The position numbers and the translations under genes are program-made. Under the pieces are notes generated by a model. The model did no database searches and was not told where the DNA came from. It worked only from the letters and a program-made list of their open reading frames with translations. Positions 34,199-42,206 of a DNA stretch of 64,000 nt are shown piece by piece (positions within the stretch are counted from its first letter, which is position 1; each line of letters opens with the position of its first letter). The stretch lies in assembly GCF_002833405.1 (NCBI RefSeq), contig NZ_CP025135.1, forward strand, positions 415,501 through 479,500. The letters run 5' to 3'. Source of the DNA: Planococcus sp. MB-3u-03. Its GTDB lineage: Bacteria; Bacillota; Bacilli; Bacillales_A; Planococcaceae.

Positions 34199-34965
34199 AA
34201 CGATTAGCAGAACTGAAACAAGCAGGACATAAAGCCTTTGTCGCCTATATTATGGCAGGCGACGGCGGAATTGAAAAACTCGGTGAGCAGATCCGGCATC
34301 TGCAAGAGCGCGGTGTGACGGCGATTGAAGTCGGCATTCCGTTCTCGGATCCGGTCGCTGATGGCCCGACGATCGAAGCGGCGGGGAACCGTGCACTTTC
34401 TGAAGGCATCACGCTGGAAAAAGTGCTCGATGAGATGCAGCGCTTTGATTTCGAAGTGAAAGTCCCGCTCATCATCATGACGTATTTGAATCCGGTCATT
34501 CGCTTCGGATCGGAGCGTTTTACACAGGAAGCGAAAAAAGCGGGGGCATCAGGCGTCATCATTCCGGACTTGCCGTTTGAGCATCGCCAATTGATCGAAC
34601 CGTTCGCGAAACAGCAGGGACTTGTGCTGATTCAGCTCGTCACCTTGACGACAATCGACAGCCGCCTGGAAGAAATCCTGAAGCAGGCGGAAGGATTCGT
34701 CTATGCGGTAACCGTGACCGGCATTACCGGAAGCCGTGATGAGTTGGCGGAAGAAGTCGGCGCATTCACGCGCAAAGTAAGGGAATTGAGCCCTGTCCCG
34801 GTCTATGCAGGATTCGGCATCTCGAAAGAAAGCCATGTCGAGATGTTGCGTGATGATGTCGACGGCTTTATTGTCGGCAGCGCGATTGTCCAAGCGTTCC
34901 ATGAAGGCCGCATTGAAGACGTCGAACCCTTGATCGATGCAGTGACCGCCCCTCATTCGGTATAA
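34195..34965 (+). CDS. trpA: Tryptophan synthase alpha chain TrpA
   Basis: A TIM-barrel protein of 256 residues. The catalytic Glu is in [20 protein letters not shown] (about 42-61) and the Asp in that same loop; phosphate-binding glycines are near [11 protein letters not shown] and [10 protein letters not shown]. It splits indole-3-glycerol phosphate and channels indole to TrpB. It overlaps the trpB end by 4 nt and is the last trp gene. trpE and trpG are absent from the operon. Confidence 0.95.
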   Translation: MKRLAELKQAGHKAFVAYIMAGDGGIEKLGEQIRHLQERGVTAIEVGIPFSDPVADGPTIEAAGNRALSEGITLEKVLDEMQRFDFEVKVPLIIMTYLNPVIRFGSERFTQEAKKAGASGVIIPDLPFEHRQLIEPFAKQQGLVLIQLVTLTTIDSRLEEILKQAEGFVYAVTVTGITGSRDELAEEVGAFTRKVRELSPVPVYAGFGISKESHVEMLRDDVDGFIVGSAIVQAFHEGRIEDVEPLIDAVTAPHSV

Positions 34966-34985
34966 TGCCGTTAGGAGGGATTAGC

Positions 34986-35579
34986 ATGTTTGAGCCGTTG
35001 GATGCGAATTATTTTGAAGCGCCGACACTTGATTTGTCGCGCGACTTATTAGGGAAAATCCTGGTCCATGAACTGCCTGGCGGTATTGTCGCCGGCAGGA
35101 TCGTCGAGACCGAAGCATATATGGGGGCGGAAGACCGGGCTGCACATAGTTTCGGCAACCGCCGCACCAAACGTACGGAAGTGATGTTCGGCAGGTCCGG
35201 CCTTGTGTACACCTATCAGATGCACACCCATACATTATTGAATGTCGTCAGCGGCCCGCAAGATACACCGCGCGCCATCCTGATCCGCGCAGTCGAGCCG
35301 GTCGAGGGCATCGAGTTCATGGCGGAGCGGAGAGGGCGGCATATGCCGATGAAGCAATGGACGAGCGGGCCCGGCAAGCTGACGAAAGCGATGGGCATCA
35401 CGATGGATTATAACGGCCATCATTTCACTGAACGCCCGCTTTATATCGCTGAGGGCGATGCGGTGCATGCGGTGTCGACAGGGCCGCGCGTTGGCATCGG
35501 GAATTCACAGGAAGCGGTCCATTATCCGTACCGCTTCTGGGAATCGGAAAATCCGTTTGTCTCGAAATTCCGTCCGTAA
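34986..35579 (+). CDS. mpg: 3-methyladenine DNA glycosylase (AAG/Mpg family)
   Basis: A monofunctional alkylbase DNA glycosylase of 197 residues: VETEAYMGAEDRAAHSFGNRRTKR-like segment with the catalytic Glu (about 44-50), VYTYQMHTHTLLNVV and GPGKLTKAMGI. It excises alkylated purines and hypoxanthine. The ATG at 34986 has TAGGAGGG upstream; an in-frame ATG at 34965, which follows trpA directly, lacks a site. It probably shares the trp transcript, since no terminator separates them. Confidence 0.9.
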   Translation: MFEPLDANYFEAPTLDLSRDLLGKILVHELPGGIVAGRIVETEAYMGAEDRAAHSFGNRRTKRTEVMFGRSGLVYTYQMHTHTLLNVVSGPQDTPRAILIRAVEPVEGIEFMAERRGRHMPMKQWTSGPGKLTKAMGITMDYNGHHFTERPLYIAEGDAVHAVSTGPRVGIGNSQEAVHYPYRFWESENPFVSKFRP

Positions 35580-35586
35580 TCCGGAT

Positions 35587-35611
35587 GTTTAAGCTTTCCA
35601 ATTCGTGGAAT
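35587..35611 (+). promoter_or_regulatory. Candidate sigma-B promoter of the DJ-1/PfpI gene
   Basis: GTTTAA-N13-TGGAAT: perfect -35 and one mismatch in the -10 (GGGWAW), 39 nt before the start codon. Confidence 0.6.
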
Positions 35612-35649
35612 ACTGATAGGGAATACTTAAACAGAAGGAGTGAAGGAAA

Positions 35650-36168
35650 GTGGCAAAAATTGCAACGTTAATTACAGATATGTTCGAAGATGTGGAATAT
35701 ACAGAACCGGCAAAAGCGTTTAACGAAGCTGGCCATGAACTAATCAATATCGAAAAGGAAGCTGGCAAGAAAGTAACCGGCAAACAAGGCGAAGCCGTTG
35801 TGACCATCGATAAAGGCATCGATGACGTCAACCCGGATGAATTCGATGCGCTGTTATTGCCAGGCGGTTTCTCGCCGGACCAATTGCGCGCAGATGATCG
35901 TTTCGTGACATTCACGAAAGCCTTCATGGATGCCAAAAAACCGGTCTTCGCGATCTGCCACGGGCCGCAGCTATTGATCACGGCGAAAGCTTTGGAAGGC
36001 CGCAAAGCGACAGGATTCAAATCGATCCAAGTCGATATGGAATACGCTGGCGCAACTGTTGTGGACGAAGAAGTGGCTGTCTGCCAAGATCAATTGGTAA
36101 CAAGCCGCCAGCCGGACGATATCCCGGCATTCAACCGCGAGTCACTGAAATTGCTTGAAAACAAATAA
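35650..36168 (+). CDS. yfkM: DJ-1/PfpI-family general stress protein (YfkM-like)
   Basis: A protein of 172 residues of the type 1 glutamine amidotransferase-like fold. The nucleophile elbow FAICHGPQLL carries the catalytic Cys (about residue 104), with Glu in the MFEDVEY region; LLPGGFSPDQLRADDRF is typical of PfpI/YfkM proteins, which act as deglycases, chaperones or proteases in stress. GTG start at 35650 with AAGGAG 9 nt upstream. A sigma-B-like promoter supports the YfkM (GSP18) assignment. Repeat element 2 with its duplicated terminator follows. Confidence 0.85.
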   Translation: MAKIATLITDMFEDVEYTEPAKAFNEAGHELINIEKEAGKKVTGKQGEAVVTIDKGIDDVNPDEFDALLLPGGFSPDQLRADDRFVTFTKAFMDAKKPVFAICHGPQLLITAKALEGRKATGFKSIQVDMEYAGATVVDEEVAVCQDQLVTSRQPDDIPAFNRESLKLLENK

Positions 36169-36179
36169 GGAACTATCCA

Positions 36180-36207
36180 AACCGCTCCCGTCATTGGGAG
36201 CGGTTTT
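36180..36207 (+). terminator. Rho-independent terminator, left copy flanking repeat element 2
   Basis: AACCGCTCCCGTCATTGGGAGCGGTTTT. The same 28 nt recur with one mismatch at 36517-36544. The sequence is unrelated to the terminators flanking element 1. Confidence 0.88.
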
Positions 36208-36516
36208 AAAGTGTTGAAGAAGGCTATGTATCAGTTATGAATTAAAATGGGATCATCTTTTCGACATTCAAAAATCAATGACCTATCTGAGTATTTGGAG
36301 AAGCGTTCGCTCGTAACCCCTTCTGCTCAATAATGCTGCGCATTACTTTCGCAAAGATAATGTCTCCCACAGGTCGACTTTATCTTTCCTGTGGAATAGC
36401 GAGACGACCGAGACCCCGCAAGGCGCAAAGCGACTGAGGAGGCTTGGGCGCGAGCCCACGGAAAGCGAGCGATAAGCTTCGGAAAATACGACTTCTGACC
36501 TTTCTCGACAAGCTGG
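36208..36516. repeat. 309-bp structured repeat element, copy 2
   Basis: Same orientation and length as the element at 544-852, and nearly identical over its 3' two-thirds. It begins AGTGTTGAAGAAGG a few bases after the left terminator and ends CCTTTCTCGAC a few bases before the right one; these ends pair 10 of 11 positions if G-U is allowed. Internal hairpins are conserved, including the mutually exclusive AAAGATAA/TTATCTTT and CCACAGG/CCTGTGG pairs. No ORF is present. Confidence 0.8.
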
Positions 36517-36546
36517 AACCGCTCCCGTCATTGGGGGCGGTTTTTT
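36517..36546. terminator. Rho-independent terminator, right copy flanking repeat element 2
   Basis: AACCGCTCCCGTCATTGGGGGCGG followed by T6; a duplicate of 36180-36207. Confidence 0.88.
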
Positions 36547-36581
36547 CGTGATGAAAATTATTAGGGAATCGAAATGCCCTC

Positions 36582-36610
36582 TTGCATACATAAGTGATTG
36601 CTTATATAAT
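36582..36610 (+). promoter_or_regulatory. ars promoter with ArsR operator in the spacer
   Basis: TTGCAT-N17-TATAAT. The spacer contains ATAAG-TGATTG-CTTAT, the imperfect dyad typical of ArsR/SmtB operators, so repressor binding would exclude RNA polymerase. Confidence 0.75.
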
Positions 36611-36639
36611 AAACCCATTGCCAAAAAGAGGTGACTGAA

Positions 36640-36969
36640 ATGGACTATAAACAAATGGAACAGAGCTCGAAAGCGGTAAGCGACGAAACCCGCATGCTGA
36701 TTTTGAAATACTTATCGAAAGAGGCATTGTGCATCTGTGAATTCACGGAACTGCTTGATATGTCGCAGCCAGCCATCAGCCAGCATATGCGCAAACTCAA
36801 GCAGGCGGAATGGATCTGTGAAGAAAAGCGCGGGCGCTGGACGATCTGGTCGCTCAATGAAAAACATGGGCTTTTCGAGGTGCTGTCAACGCTTCTTGCG
36901 ATGCTGCCCGAACCCGAACGCACAGTGGAATCGCTCATAGCAGAAGGCAAGAAAGTGAATTGCAATTAA
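36640..36969 (+). CDS. arsR: Arsenical resistance repressor ArsR
   Basis: A winged-helix repressor of 109 residues. The As(III)-sensing site is ALCICEF (Cys pair, about 29-31), just before the recognition helix MSQPAISQHMRKLKQA. Arsenite binding releases the operator. The ATG at 36640 has AAGAGGTG upstream; an in-frame GTG at 36631 is too near it. It is followed 15 nt later by the ArsB pump gene. Confidence 0.92.
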   Translation: MDYKQMEQSSKAVSDETRMLILKYLSKEALCICEFTELLDMSQPAISQHMRKLKQAEWICEEKRGRWTIWSLNEKHGLFEVLSTLLAMLPEPERTVESLIAEGKKVNCN

Positions 36970-36984
36970 GGAGTTGGAAATGAA

Positions 36985-38280
36985 ATGGATGTTTGGTTAG
37001 CGATTATTATTTTTCTGGTGACATTGCTTTTTGTCATCTGGCAGCCGCGCGGCCTGTCGATCGGTTGGTCGGCGATTGCGGGGGCAGTTGTCGCCTTGAT
37101 ATTCGGCGTCGTTGACTTTGGCGACGTGTGGGACGTAACAGGAATTGTATGGAATGCGACATTGACTTTTGTTGCCTTGATCATCATTTCCTTGATTTTG
37201 GACGAAATCGGATTTTTCGAATGGGCTGCATTACATATGGCGCGCTTTGCCAAAGGCAGCGGCCTGCGCATGTTTTTCCTCGTCACACTTCTTGGCGCGG
37301 TCGTAGCGGCGCTTTTCGCCAATGACGGCGCGGCGCTAATTCTGACGCCGATCGTTTTGGCGATGGTAAGGGCGTTGAAATTCCGCGATACGATGATTTT
37401 GCCCTTTATCATGGCATCAGGCTTTATTGCCGATACCGCGTCTCTGCCGTTTGTCATCAGTAACTTGGTCAATATCGTCTCGGCTGATTTCTTCGGCATC
37501 GGCTTTACGGAATACGCGCTGCATATGGTGGTTCCGAACTTATTCAGCATACTGGCGAGCATGCTTGTGCTGTACCTATTCTTCAGAAAAGACATTCCGG
37601 GCGGTTTCGATCCCGGCGTTTTGAAAAAACCGGATACTGCGATCAAAGATATCCGCATTTTCCGCCTATCTTGGGTCGTTCTTGCGATCTTGCTGATCGG
37701 CTACTTCATGAGCGAATCGCTTGAGATCCCGGTTTCCTTGATCGCCGGTTCAATCGCAATCATCTTTTTGGCGATTGCGCGCAACAGCAAGCACGTCGAA
37801 ACGATGACGGTGTTAAAAGGCGCACCATGGGCGATCGTCTTCTTCTCGATCGGCATGTACGTCGTTGTCTACGGATTGCGCAATGTCGGCTTGACCTCGG
37901 TTCTTGCCCAGGCGATTGAATGGACAGCTGGGCATGGCCTGTATGCGGCGACGATCGGCATGGGCTTTATAGCAGCGATCCTATCGTCCGGCATGAACAA
38001 TATGCCGACGGTCATGATCAATGCCTTGGCCATCGCCGAGACGAACACGAACGGCGTCATGCGTGACGCTTTGATTTATGCCAATGTCATCGGATCCGAC
38101 CTCGGCCCGAAAATTACGCCGATCGGTTCGCTTGCGACACTTTTATGGCTTCATGTATTGAAGACGAAAGACGTCGAAATCAGCTGGGGCTATTATTTCA
38201 AAGTCGGCATCATTCTCACCGTCCCGACTTTGTTCATCACCTTGACCGGGCTGTATCTATGGTTAACGGTTTTGAATTAA
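36985..38280 (+). CDS. arsB: Arsenite efflux pump ArsB
   Basis: A protein of 431 residues with 12 spans, from the ArsB/NhaD ion-transporter superfamily. It shows [21 protein letters not shown] (about 111-131), [12 protein letters not shown] and [26 protein letters not shown] near the C-terminus. It exports As(III) and Sb(III) using the proton motive force. AAGGAG lies upstream of the ATG. No arsC is adjacent, so arsenate reduction must rely on a gene elsewhere. A bidirectional terminator follows. Confidence 0.93.
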   Translation: MDVWLAIIIFLVTLLFVIWQPRGLSIGWSAIAGAVVALIFGVVDFGDVWDVTGIVWNATLTFVALIIISLILDEIGFFEWAALHMARFAKGSGLRMFFLVTLLGAVVAALFANDGAALILTPIVLAMVRALKFRDTMILPFIMASGFIADTASLPFVISNLVNIVSADFFGIGFTEYALHMVVPNLFSILASMLVLYLFFRKDIPGGFDPGVLKKPDTAIKDIRIFRLSWVVLAILLIGYFMSESLEIPVSLIAGSIAIIFLAIARNSKHVETMTVLKGAPWAIVFFSIGMYVVVYGLRNVGLTSVLAQAIEWTAGHGLYAATIGMGFIAAILSSGMNNMPTVMINALAIAETNTNGVMRDALIYANVIGSDLGPKITPIGSLATLLWLHVLKTKDVEISWGYYFKVGIILTVPTLFITLTGLYLWLTVLN

Positions 38281-38291
38281 TCAACACAATG

Positions 38292-38333
38292 AAAAATGCC
38301 CGCCATTCAAAAGTGAATGGCGAGCATTTTTTA
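38292..38333. terminator. Bidirectional terminator after arsB
   Basis: AAAAATGC-CGCCATTCA / TGAATGGCG-GCATTTTT arms with A/T flanks serve both arsB and the convergent GNAT gene. Confidence 0.85.
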
Positions 38334-38341
38334 ATTTTGGC

Positions 38342-39148
38342 TTAGTCCAAAAACTTGGCCAAGTAGATTTCGTCGTGTTCTTTGCCGTCGATGATGAGTG
38401 AGCGGCGGCGTGTGCCTTCTGCTTCGAACCCGGCTTTTTCATAGAGTTTGCGGGCGCGCTCATTGGCTTCGAGAACCGTCAATTCCAGACGGGAAATGCC
38501 TTTTTGCTTGGCCCAGTCTTCCGCTTTTTCAAGGAGGGACTTGGCGATGCCTTTCCCTTGGGCTTCCTTCAGAAGGCCGAGGACCAATGCGGCGCGGTGT
38601 TCGGCCCGCTTTGCTTCATTGCCGATGACCATCAAATAGCCGACGTGCTGGCCATTCAAGATGGCAATGATGATAGCGGAATGGCCGCTTTGCTTCCACT
38701 CAATGATTTGTTTGCGGACACGCTGCGTGGAAAGAGAGCGCTCGTCCTTGCCGTAAAGCATGAAATCGGATTCCGCCTCCACGGCTTTTTGGAGCAAGGC
38801 CAGCGAGCGGGCATCCCCGTGTTCAGCGGTGCGGATTAACAAAATATCTTTGTCTTCGGCCTCCGTATTGGCTGCAGTGTTCTTGGCATCGGCTTTTTCG
38901 AAGACGACATAGCGGTCGGGTTCGACTTCCGCAACGCGGTAGCCAGCATCCATCCAAGCGTGGAAATGTTTTGCAGGGGGCTTCGATTTTTTCCACCAAC
39001 TTTTGTTCAGGTAAGCTGCGTTGGGCAAGTTCTGGCCCATGATTTGCTCAATTTCCGAGAAGGTCAAACGGATGCTGGAATTTGTTGCTGCTTGAAAATA
39101 ATGGGACAAGGGAATGTATTTCTTTTCCAATAATATAGTCACTGGCAC
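38342..39148 (-). CDS. DUF7662-type N-terminal domain fused to a GNAT acetyltransferase
   Basis: A protein of 268 residues. Residues about 10-85 (KYIPLSHYFQ, LTFSEIEQIMG, NKSWWKKSKPPAKHFHAWMDAGYRV) match the small DUF7662 module otherwise found alone or with nucleic-acid enzymes. Residues about 105-265 are a complete GNAT domain: LVLGLLKEAQGKGIAKSLL for acetyl-CoA binding and NERARKLYEKAGFEAEG. Start is GTG at 39148 with GGAAGGAAGAG upstream; an in-frame GTG at 39142 is possible. Function is unknown; the N-terminal module may select the acetylated target. Confidence 0.75.
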   Translation of the reverse strand: MPVTILLEKKYIPLSHYFQAATNSSIRLTFSEIEQIMGQNLPNAAYLNKSWWKKSKPPAKHFHAWMDAGYRVAEVEPDRYVVFEKADAKNTAANTEAEDKDILLIRTAEHGDARSLALLQKAVEAESDFMLYGKDERSLSTQRVRKQIIEWKQSGHSAIIIAILNGQHVGYLMVIGNEAKRAEHRAALVLGLLKEAQGKGIAKSLLEKAEDWAKQKGISRLELTVLEANERARKLYEKAGFEAEGTRRRSLIIDGKEHDEIYLAKFLD

Positions 39149-39367
39149 CTCTTCCTTCCAAAATCATAGGATTAGTTAGTCATATAATACCATTCAGATA
39201 TGCTAAAGTACACACTAAACTTTAAAATACTGATAATTCTAAAATCATTTCCGTATTTAGTTGGTGAAATGCTAGATAACACTAGGTTTTCAGTCGCAGA
39301 TTTTTCTGGAGAGGAAATTTGTGATAGAATAATCTCAGAAACTACACAAGCCAGGAGGCCATTATTC

Positions 39368-40294
39368 ATGTCAAATGTTTTTGTATTAGGTCATAAAAAT
39401 CCGGACACCGATTCGATCTGTTCGGCAATCGCTTATGCCCATCTGAAAAAAAAGCTCGGAATGGACGCTGAAGCCATTCGACTCGGTGAAGCGAACAATG
39501 AGACGCTGTTTGCACTCGACCATTTCAAGGCCCCGAACCCCCGCCTGGTGAAACACGCGTCTGACGAAGTGAAGCAAGTCATCCTTGTCGACCATAACGA
39601 ACGCCAGCAAAGTATCGACGATATCGATGAAGTCCAAGTGATCGAAGTGATCGACCATCACCGGATCGCTAATTTCGAAACAACCGATCCGCTTTATTTC
39701 CGCGCTGAGCCTGTCGGATGCACAGCGACGATTTTATTGAAGCTCTACAAGGAACATGCAGTCGAAGTGCCGGCTGATATTGCGGGATTGATGCTATCTG
39801 CGATCATTTCTGATTCCTTGCTGTTCAAATCCCCGACATGTACCGAGCAGGACATGCAAGCAGCGAAAGAGCTGGCGGATATCGCCGGCGTCGATTCCCA
39901 GGAGTACGGCCTTGCGATGTTGAAAGCTGGCGCCGATTTGAGCAATAAAACGCTGGAAGATTTGATTTCACTCGACTCCAAGGAATTTGAAGCAGGCGAC
40001 CACCGCTTTGAAGTGGCGCAAGTCAACGCCATTGATGTAGCGGAAGTACTGAATCGCCAGGCGGAATTGGAAGTGCTGATCAGCAATACAGTCGCGGCTA
40101 AAGGCTTAGACCTTTTTGTCTTCGCCGTCACGGATATCCTGAACAATAACTCGGAAGCAATCGTCCTCGGGCACCGCGCAGACATCATCGAATCTGCCTT
40201 CCAGTCAAGCGTCGTCAACAATCGTGTGATTTTGCCGGGCGTCGTCTCAAGAAAAAAACAAATCGTTCCGGTCATTACCGAAGCGTTGAGCTGA
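39368..40294 (+). CDS. ppaC: Manganese-dependent inorganic pyrophosphatase
   Basis: A DHH-family (family II) pyrophosphatase of 308 residues: GHKNPDTDS (residues 7-15, metal ligands), [13 protein letters not shown] and a C-terminal DHHA2 domain with the substrate-binding SRKKQ near the end. It hydrolyses PPi to drive biosynthesis. The ATG at 39368 has CCAGGAGG upstream; the 5' in-frame extension back to 39200 has no ribosome site and low-complexity composition, so it is rejected. Confidence 0.95.
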   Translation: MSNVFVLGHKNPDTDSICSAIAYAHLKKKLGMDAEAIRLGEANNETLFALDHFKAPNPRLVKHASDEVKQVILVDHNERQQSIDDIDEVQVIEVIDHHRIANFETTDPLYFRAEPVGCTATILLKLYKEHAVEVPADIAGLMLSAIISDSLLFKSPTCTEQDMQAAKELADIAGVDSQEYGLAMLKAGADLSNKTLEDLISLDSKEFEAGDHRFEVAQVNAIDVAEVLNRQAELEVLISNTVAAKGLDLFVFAVTDILNNNSEAIVLGHRADIIESAFQSSVVNNRVILPGVVSRKKQIVPVITEALS

Positions 40295-40347
40295 TTCCCT
40301 ATAGGGAGTCAGTTTTTTGTGCTGGGAATTATTTTCAAGCAAAAAAA

Positions 40348-40376
40348 TTGTGGCGTATCTATGTCATTGCTATAGT
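40348..40376 (+). promoter_or_regulatory. Sigma-A promoter before the FrnE-like gene
   Basis: TTGTGG-N17-TATAGT, about 20 nt before the start codon. Confidence 0.6.
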
Positions 40377-40396
40377 AAGTGGCGAGGTGAATAGTT

Positions 40397-41107
40397 ATGA
40401 AAATTGAAGTTTGGTCAGATTACGTTTGCCCATTCTGTTATATAGGAAAACGCACATTGGAACAAGCACTCGAACGCTCAGGCTACGGGAGCCAAGCAGA
40501 GATTACATTTAAAGCATACGAATTGGACCCCCAAGCGCCAGTGGACTCCAGCAGATTTGCCTATGAACACTTGGCAGAAAAAATGGGGCAAAGCCTCGAA
40601 CGGGCCAAGGAAATGACAGCTGGCGTTGCAGAACAAGCAAAAGCATTCGATTTGCATTACGACGTGGAGAACATGCCCCACGCCAATACGTTTTCTGCGC
40701 ACCGACTCGTCAAATGGGCCGCAACACAAGGCGAAGAACATCAACTGACCGAGCTGTTGATGCACCATTACTTCGAAAAAGCGCATAATATCAGCAATGC
40801 GGAGACATTGCTGTCGATTGCTGAAAAAGCAGGCCTCGACCGCGAACAGGCAGCGGAAGTTCTCGATTCGGATCAATTCCAAGGCGAGGTCGAACGCGAT
40901 ATCCAAGAAGCCGGGCAGATCGGTGTACAAGGCGTTCCGTTTTTCGTTGTCAACCGAAAATATGCCATCTCCGGCGCCCAGCCACTTGAAGCGTTCATCG
41001 AGGCGCTGGAGCAGATCGGCGAAGAGGAAGGCATGCGCCCGGCATTGAAGCCGATCGGAAAAGCCAAGACAAGCTTTTGCACAGGAGATTCCTGCGACGG
41101 CGAATGA
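40397..41107 (+). CDS. frnE: FrnE-like DsbA-family thiol oxidoreductase
   Basis: A cytosolic thioredoxin-fold protein of 236 residues. The N-terminal SDYVCPFCYIGK carries the CPFC active site (Cys13-Cys16), and GVQGVPFFVVNRKYAISGAQP gives the cis-Pro loop. The C-terminus ends in FCTGDSCDGE, a second CX4C pair like the one described for Deinococcus FrnE, where it cooperates with the CXXC. It probably acts as a disulfide isomerase or oxidoreductase under oxidative stress. No signal peptide is present. A GGCGAGGTG site precedes the ATG. Confidence 0.88.
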   Translation: MKIEVWSDYVCPFCYIGKRTLEQALERSGYGSQAEITFKAYELDPQAPVDSSRFAYEHLAEKMGQSLERAKEMTAGVAEQAKAFDLHYDVENMPHANTFSAHRLVKWAATQGEEHQLTELLMHHYFEKAHNISNAETLLSIAEKAGLDREQAAEVLDSDQFQGEVERDIQEAGQIGVQGVPFFVVNRKYAISGAQPLEAFIEALEQIGEEEGMRPALKPIGKAKTSFCTGDSCDGE

Positions 41108-41121
41108 ATTGAGCAAGCGCG

Positions 41122-41170
41122 TTGACTTTGTATCTCGAATTACTTATAATTAAAAAGTCTCGAATTAAAG
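41122..41170 (+). promoter_or_regulatory. azoR promoter with two MhqR-like half sites
   Basis: TTGACT-N17-TATAAT (41122-41150). ATCTCGAATTA sits in the spacer (41132-41142) and GTCTCGAATTA just after the start region (41157-41167). The motif equals half of the perfect palindrome found before the MhqO-like gene. Confidence 0.7.
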
Positions 41171-41202
41171 AATAATATTAATAGTACAAAGGAGTTTTAC
41201 AA

Positions 41203-41835
41203 GTGGAAAATATTTTAGTCGTAAAAGCCAATAACCGCCCGGCTTCCGAGGGCGTTTCAAGTAAAATGCACGAAGTATTCATGGAGAACTTAAAGACGGA
41301 TGCAGAGGTCAACACGTTTGACGTATTCGCAGAAGATATGCCGTATTTCGGCCAGGATTTCTTCGATGCAATGCAAAAATCTGCACAAGCAGAAGAATTG
41401 ACTGACCTGGAGCAGCGCATCTTGACTGCGGCCAACAAAGCGATGGACGCATTCATGGATGCTGATGTAGTCGTGTTCGCATTCCCGTTATGGAATAAAA
41501 CAATTCCTGCAGCATTGCAGACTTTCATTGACTATGTCTACCGTGCAGGCATGACCTTCAAATATACGGAAGAAGGCCCGGTTGGCTTGGTTCCAGAGAA
41601 AAAAGTCATCATCTTGAACGCACGCGGCGGCGTTTACTCGACACCAGAAATGGCGCCTAGTGAAATGAGCGTCAACTACATCCGTGCCATCATGAACTTC
41701 TTCGGGATCACAGACATCGAAGAAGTCATCATCGAAGGCCACAATATGTACCCTGACCGCGCTGAGCAAATCATTGCAGACGGCATGGAACGCGTGAAAG
41801 AAACAGCTAACACACTTTCTAAAGTAAACGCGTAA
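41203..41835 (+). CDS. azoR: FMN-dependent NADH-azoreductase
   Basis: A flavodoxin-fold quinone/azo reductase of 210 residues: VVKANNRPASEGVSSKM for the FMN phosphate, FAFPLWNKTIPAALQTFIDYVYRAGMTF and LNARGGVYSTPE are AzoR signatures. It reduces quinones by two electrons, removing electrophilic stress. AAAGGAG precedes the GTG-type start region. The MhqR-like sites upstream agree with the control of azoR2 in B. subtilis. Confidence 0.93.
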   Translation: MENILVVKANNRPASEGVSSKMHEVFMENLKTDAEVNTFDVFAEDMPYFGQDFFDAMQKSAQAEELTDLEQRILTAANKAMDAFMDADVVVFAFPLWNKTIPAALQTFIDYVYRAGMTFKYTEEGPVGLVPEKKVIILNARGGVYSTPEMAPSEMSVNYIRAIMNFFGITDIEEVIIEGHNMYPDRAEQIIADGMERVKETANTLSKVNA

Positions 41836-41841
41836 TGAATG

Positions 41842-41880
41842 AAAAAGACGGAAACGCTTCGGCGTTTTCGTCTTTTTTTG
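41842..41880 (+). terminator. Rho-independent terminator after azoR
   Basis: AAAAAGACGGAAACGC/GCGTTTTCGTCTTTTT with a TTCG-type loop. Confidence 0.88.
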
Positions 41881-41943
41881 TTTAAATTTGCTGACGCGAA
41901 GCTTTTCCAATCAAATGGATCAGTTCAACTTTTCTTTTATTCA

Positions 41944-42130
41944 TTTATTTGCTCGACTTTCACTGCGTTCAAGCCTCGCAAACGAATGTCCGAGGCAAGC
42001 CTCGCTAGTTTGCTCCCACATCTGCAGGGCAGATGCGTCGCAAATTAATGGACTCAGCTACATTACCCGTTTATTTGCTCGACTTTCGCTGTGCTCAAGC
42101 CTCGCAAACGAATGTCCGAGGCAAGCCTCG
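41944..42130. repeat. Pair of 61-bp direct repeats in a gene-free region
   Basis: The 370-bp gap between azoR and the Rieske gene holds no gene. Positions 41944-42004 and 42070-42130 are 61-bp direct repeats differing at three bases. Each contains CCTCG...CGAGG self-complementarity. Between them lies CATCTGC-AGG-GCAGATG (hairpin). Function is unknown. Confidence 0.75.
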
Positions 42131-42206
42131 TGCATTCGTTGATTAGCAATTTCCACATGGGGGTAGACAGTCAATAAGCAAAACATTCAATAAAAGGAGG
42201 GGCAGC

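Noticed and set aside
36208..36516. Repeat element 2 as an insertion sequence with its own transposase
   Set aside because: At 309 bp with no open frame of useful length it cannot encode a transposase; any mobility must be supplied in trans.
39200..39367. N-terminal extension of PpaC by 56 residues
   Set aside because: No ribosome site at the upstream start, composition unlike the protein, and a clear CCAGGAGG directly before the ATG at 39368.
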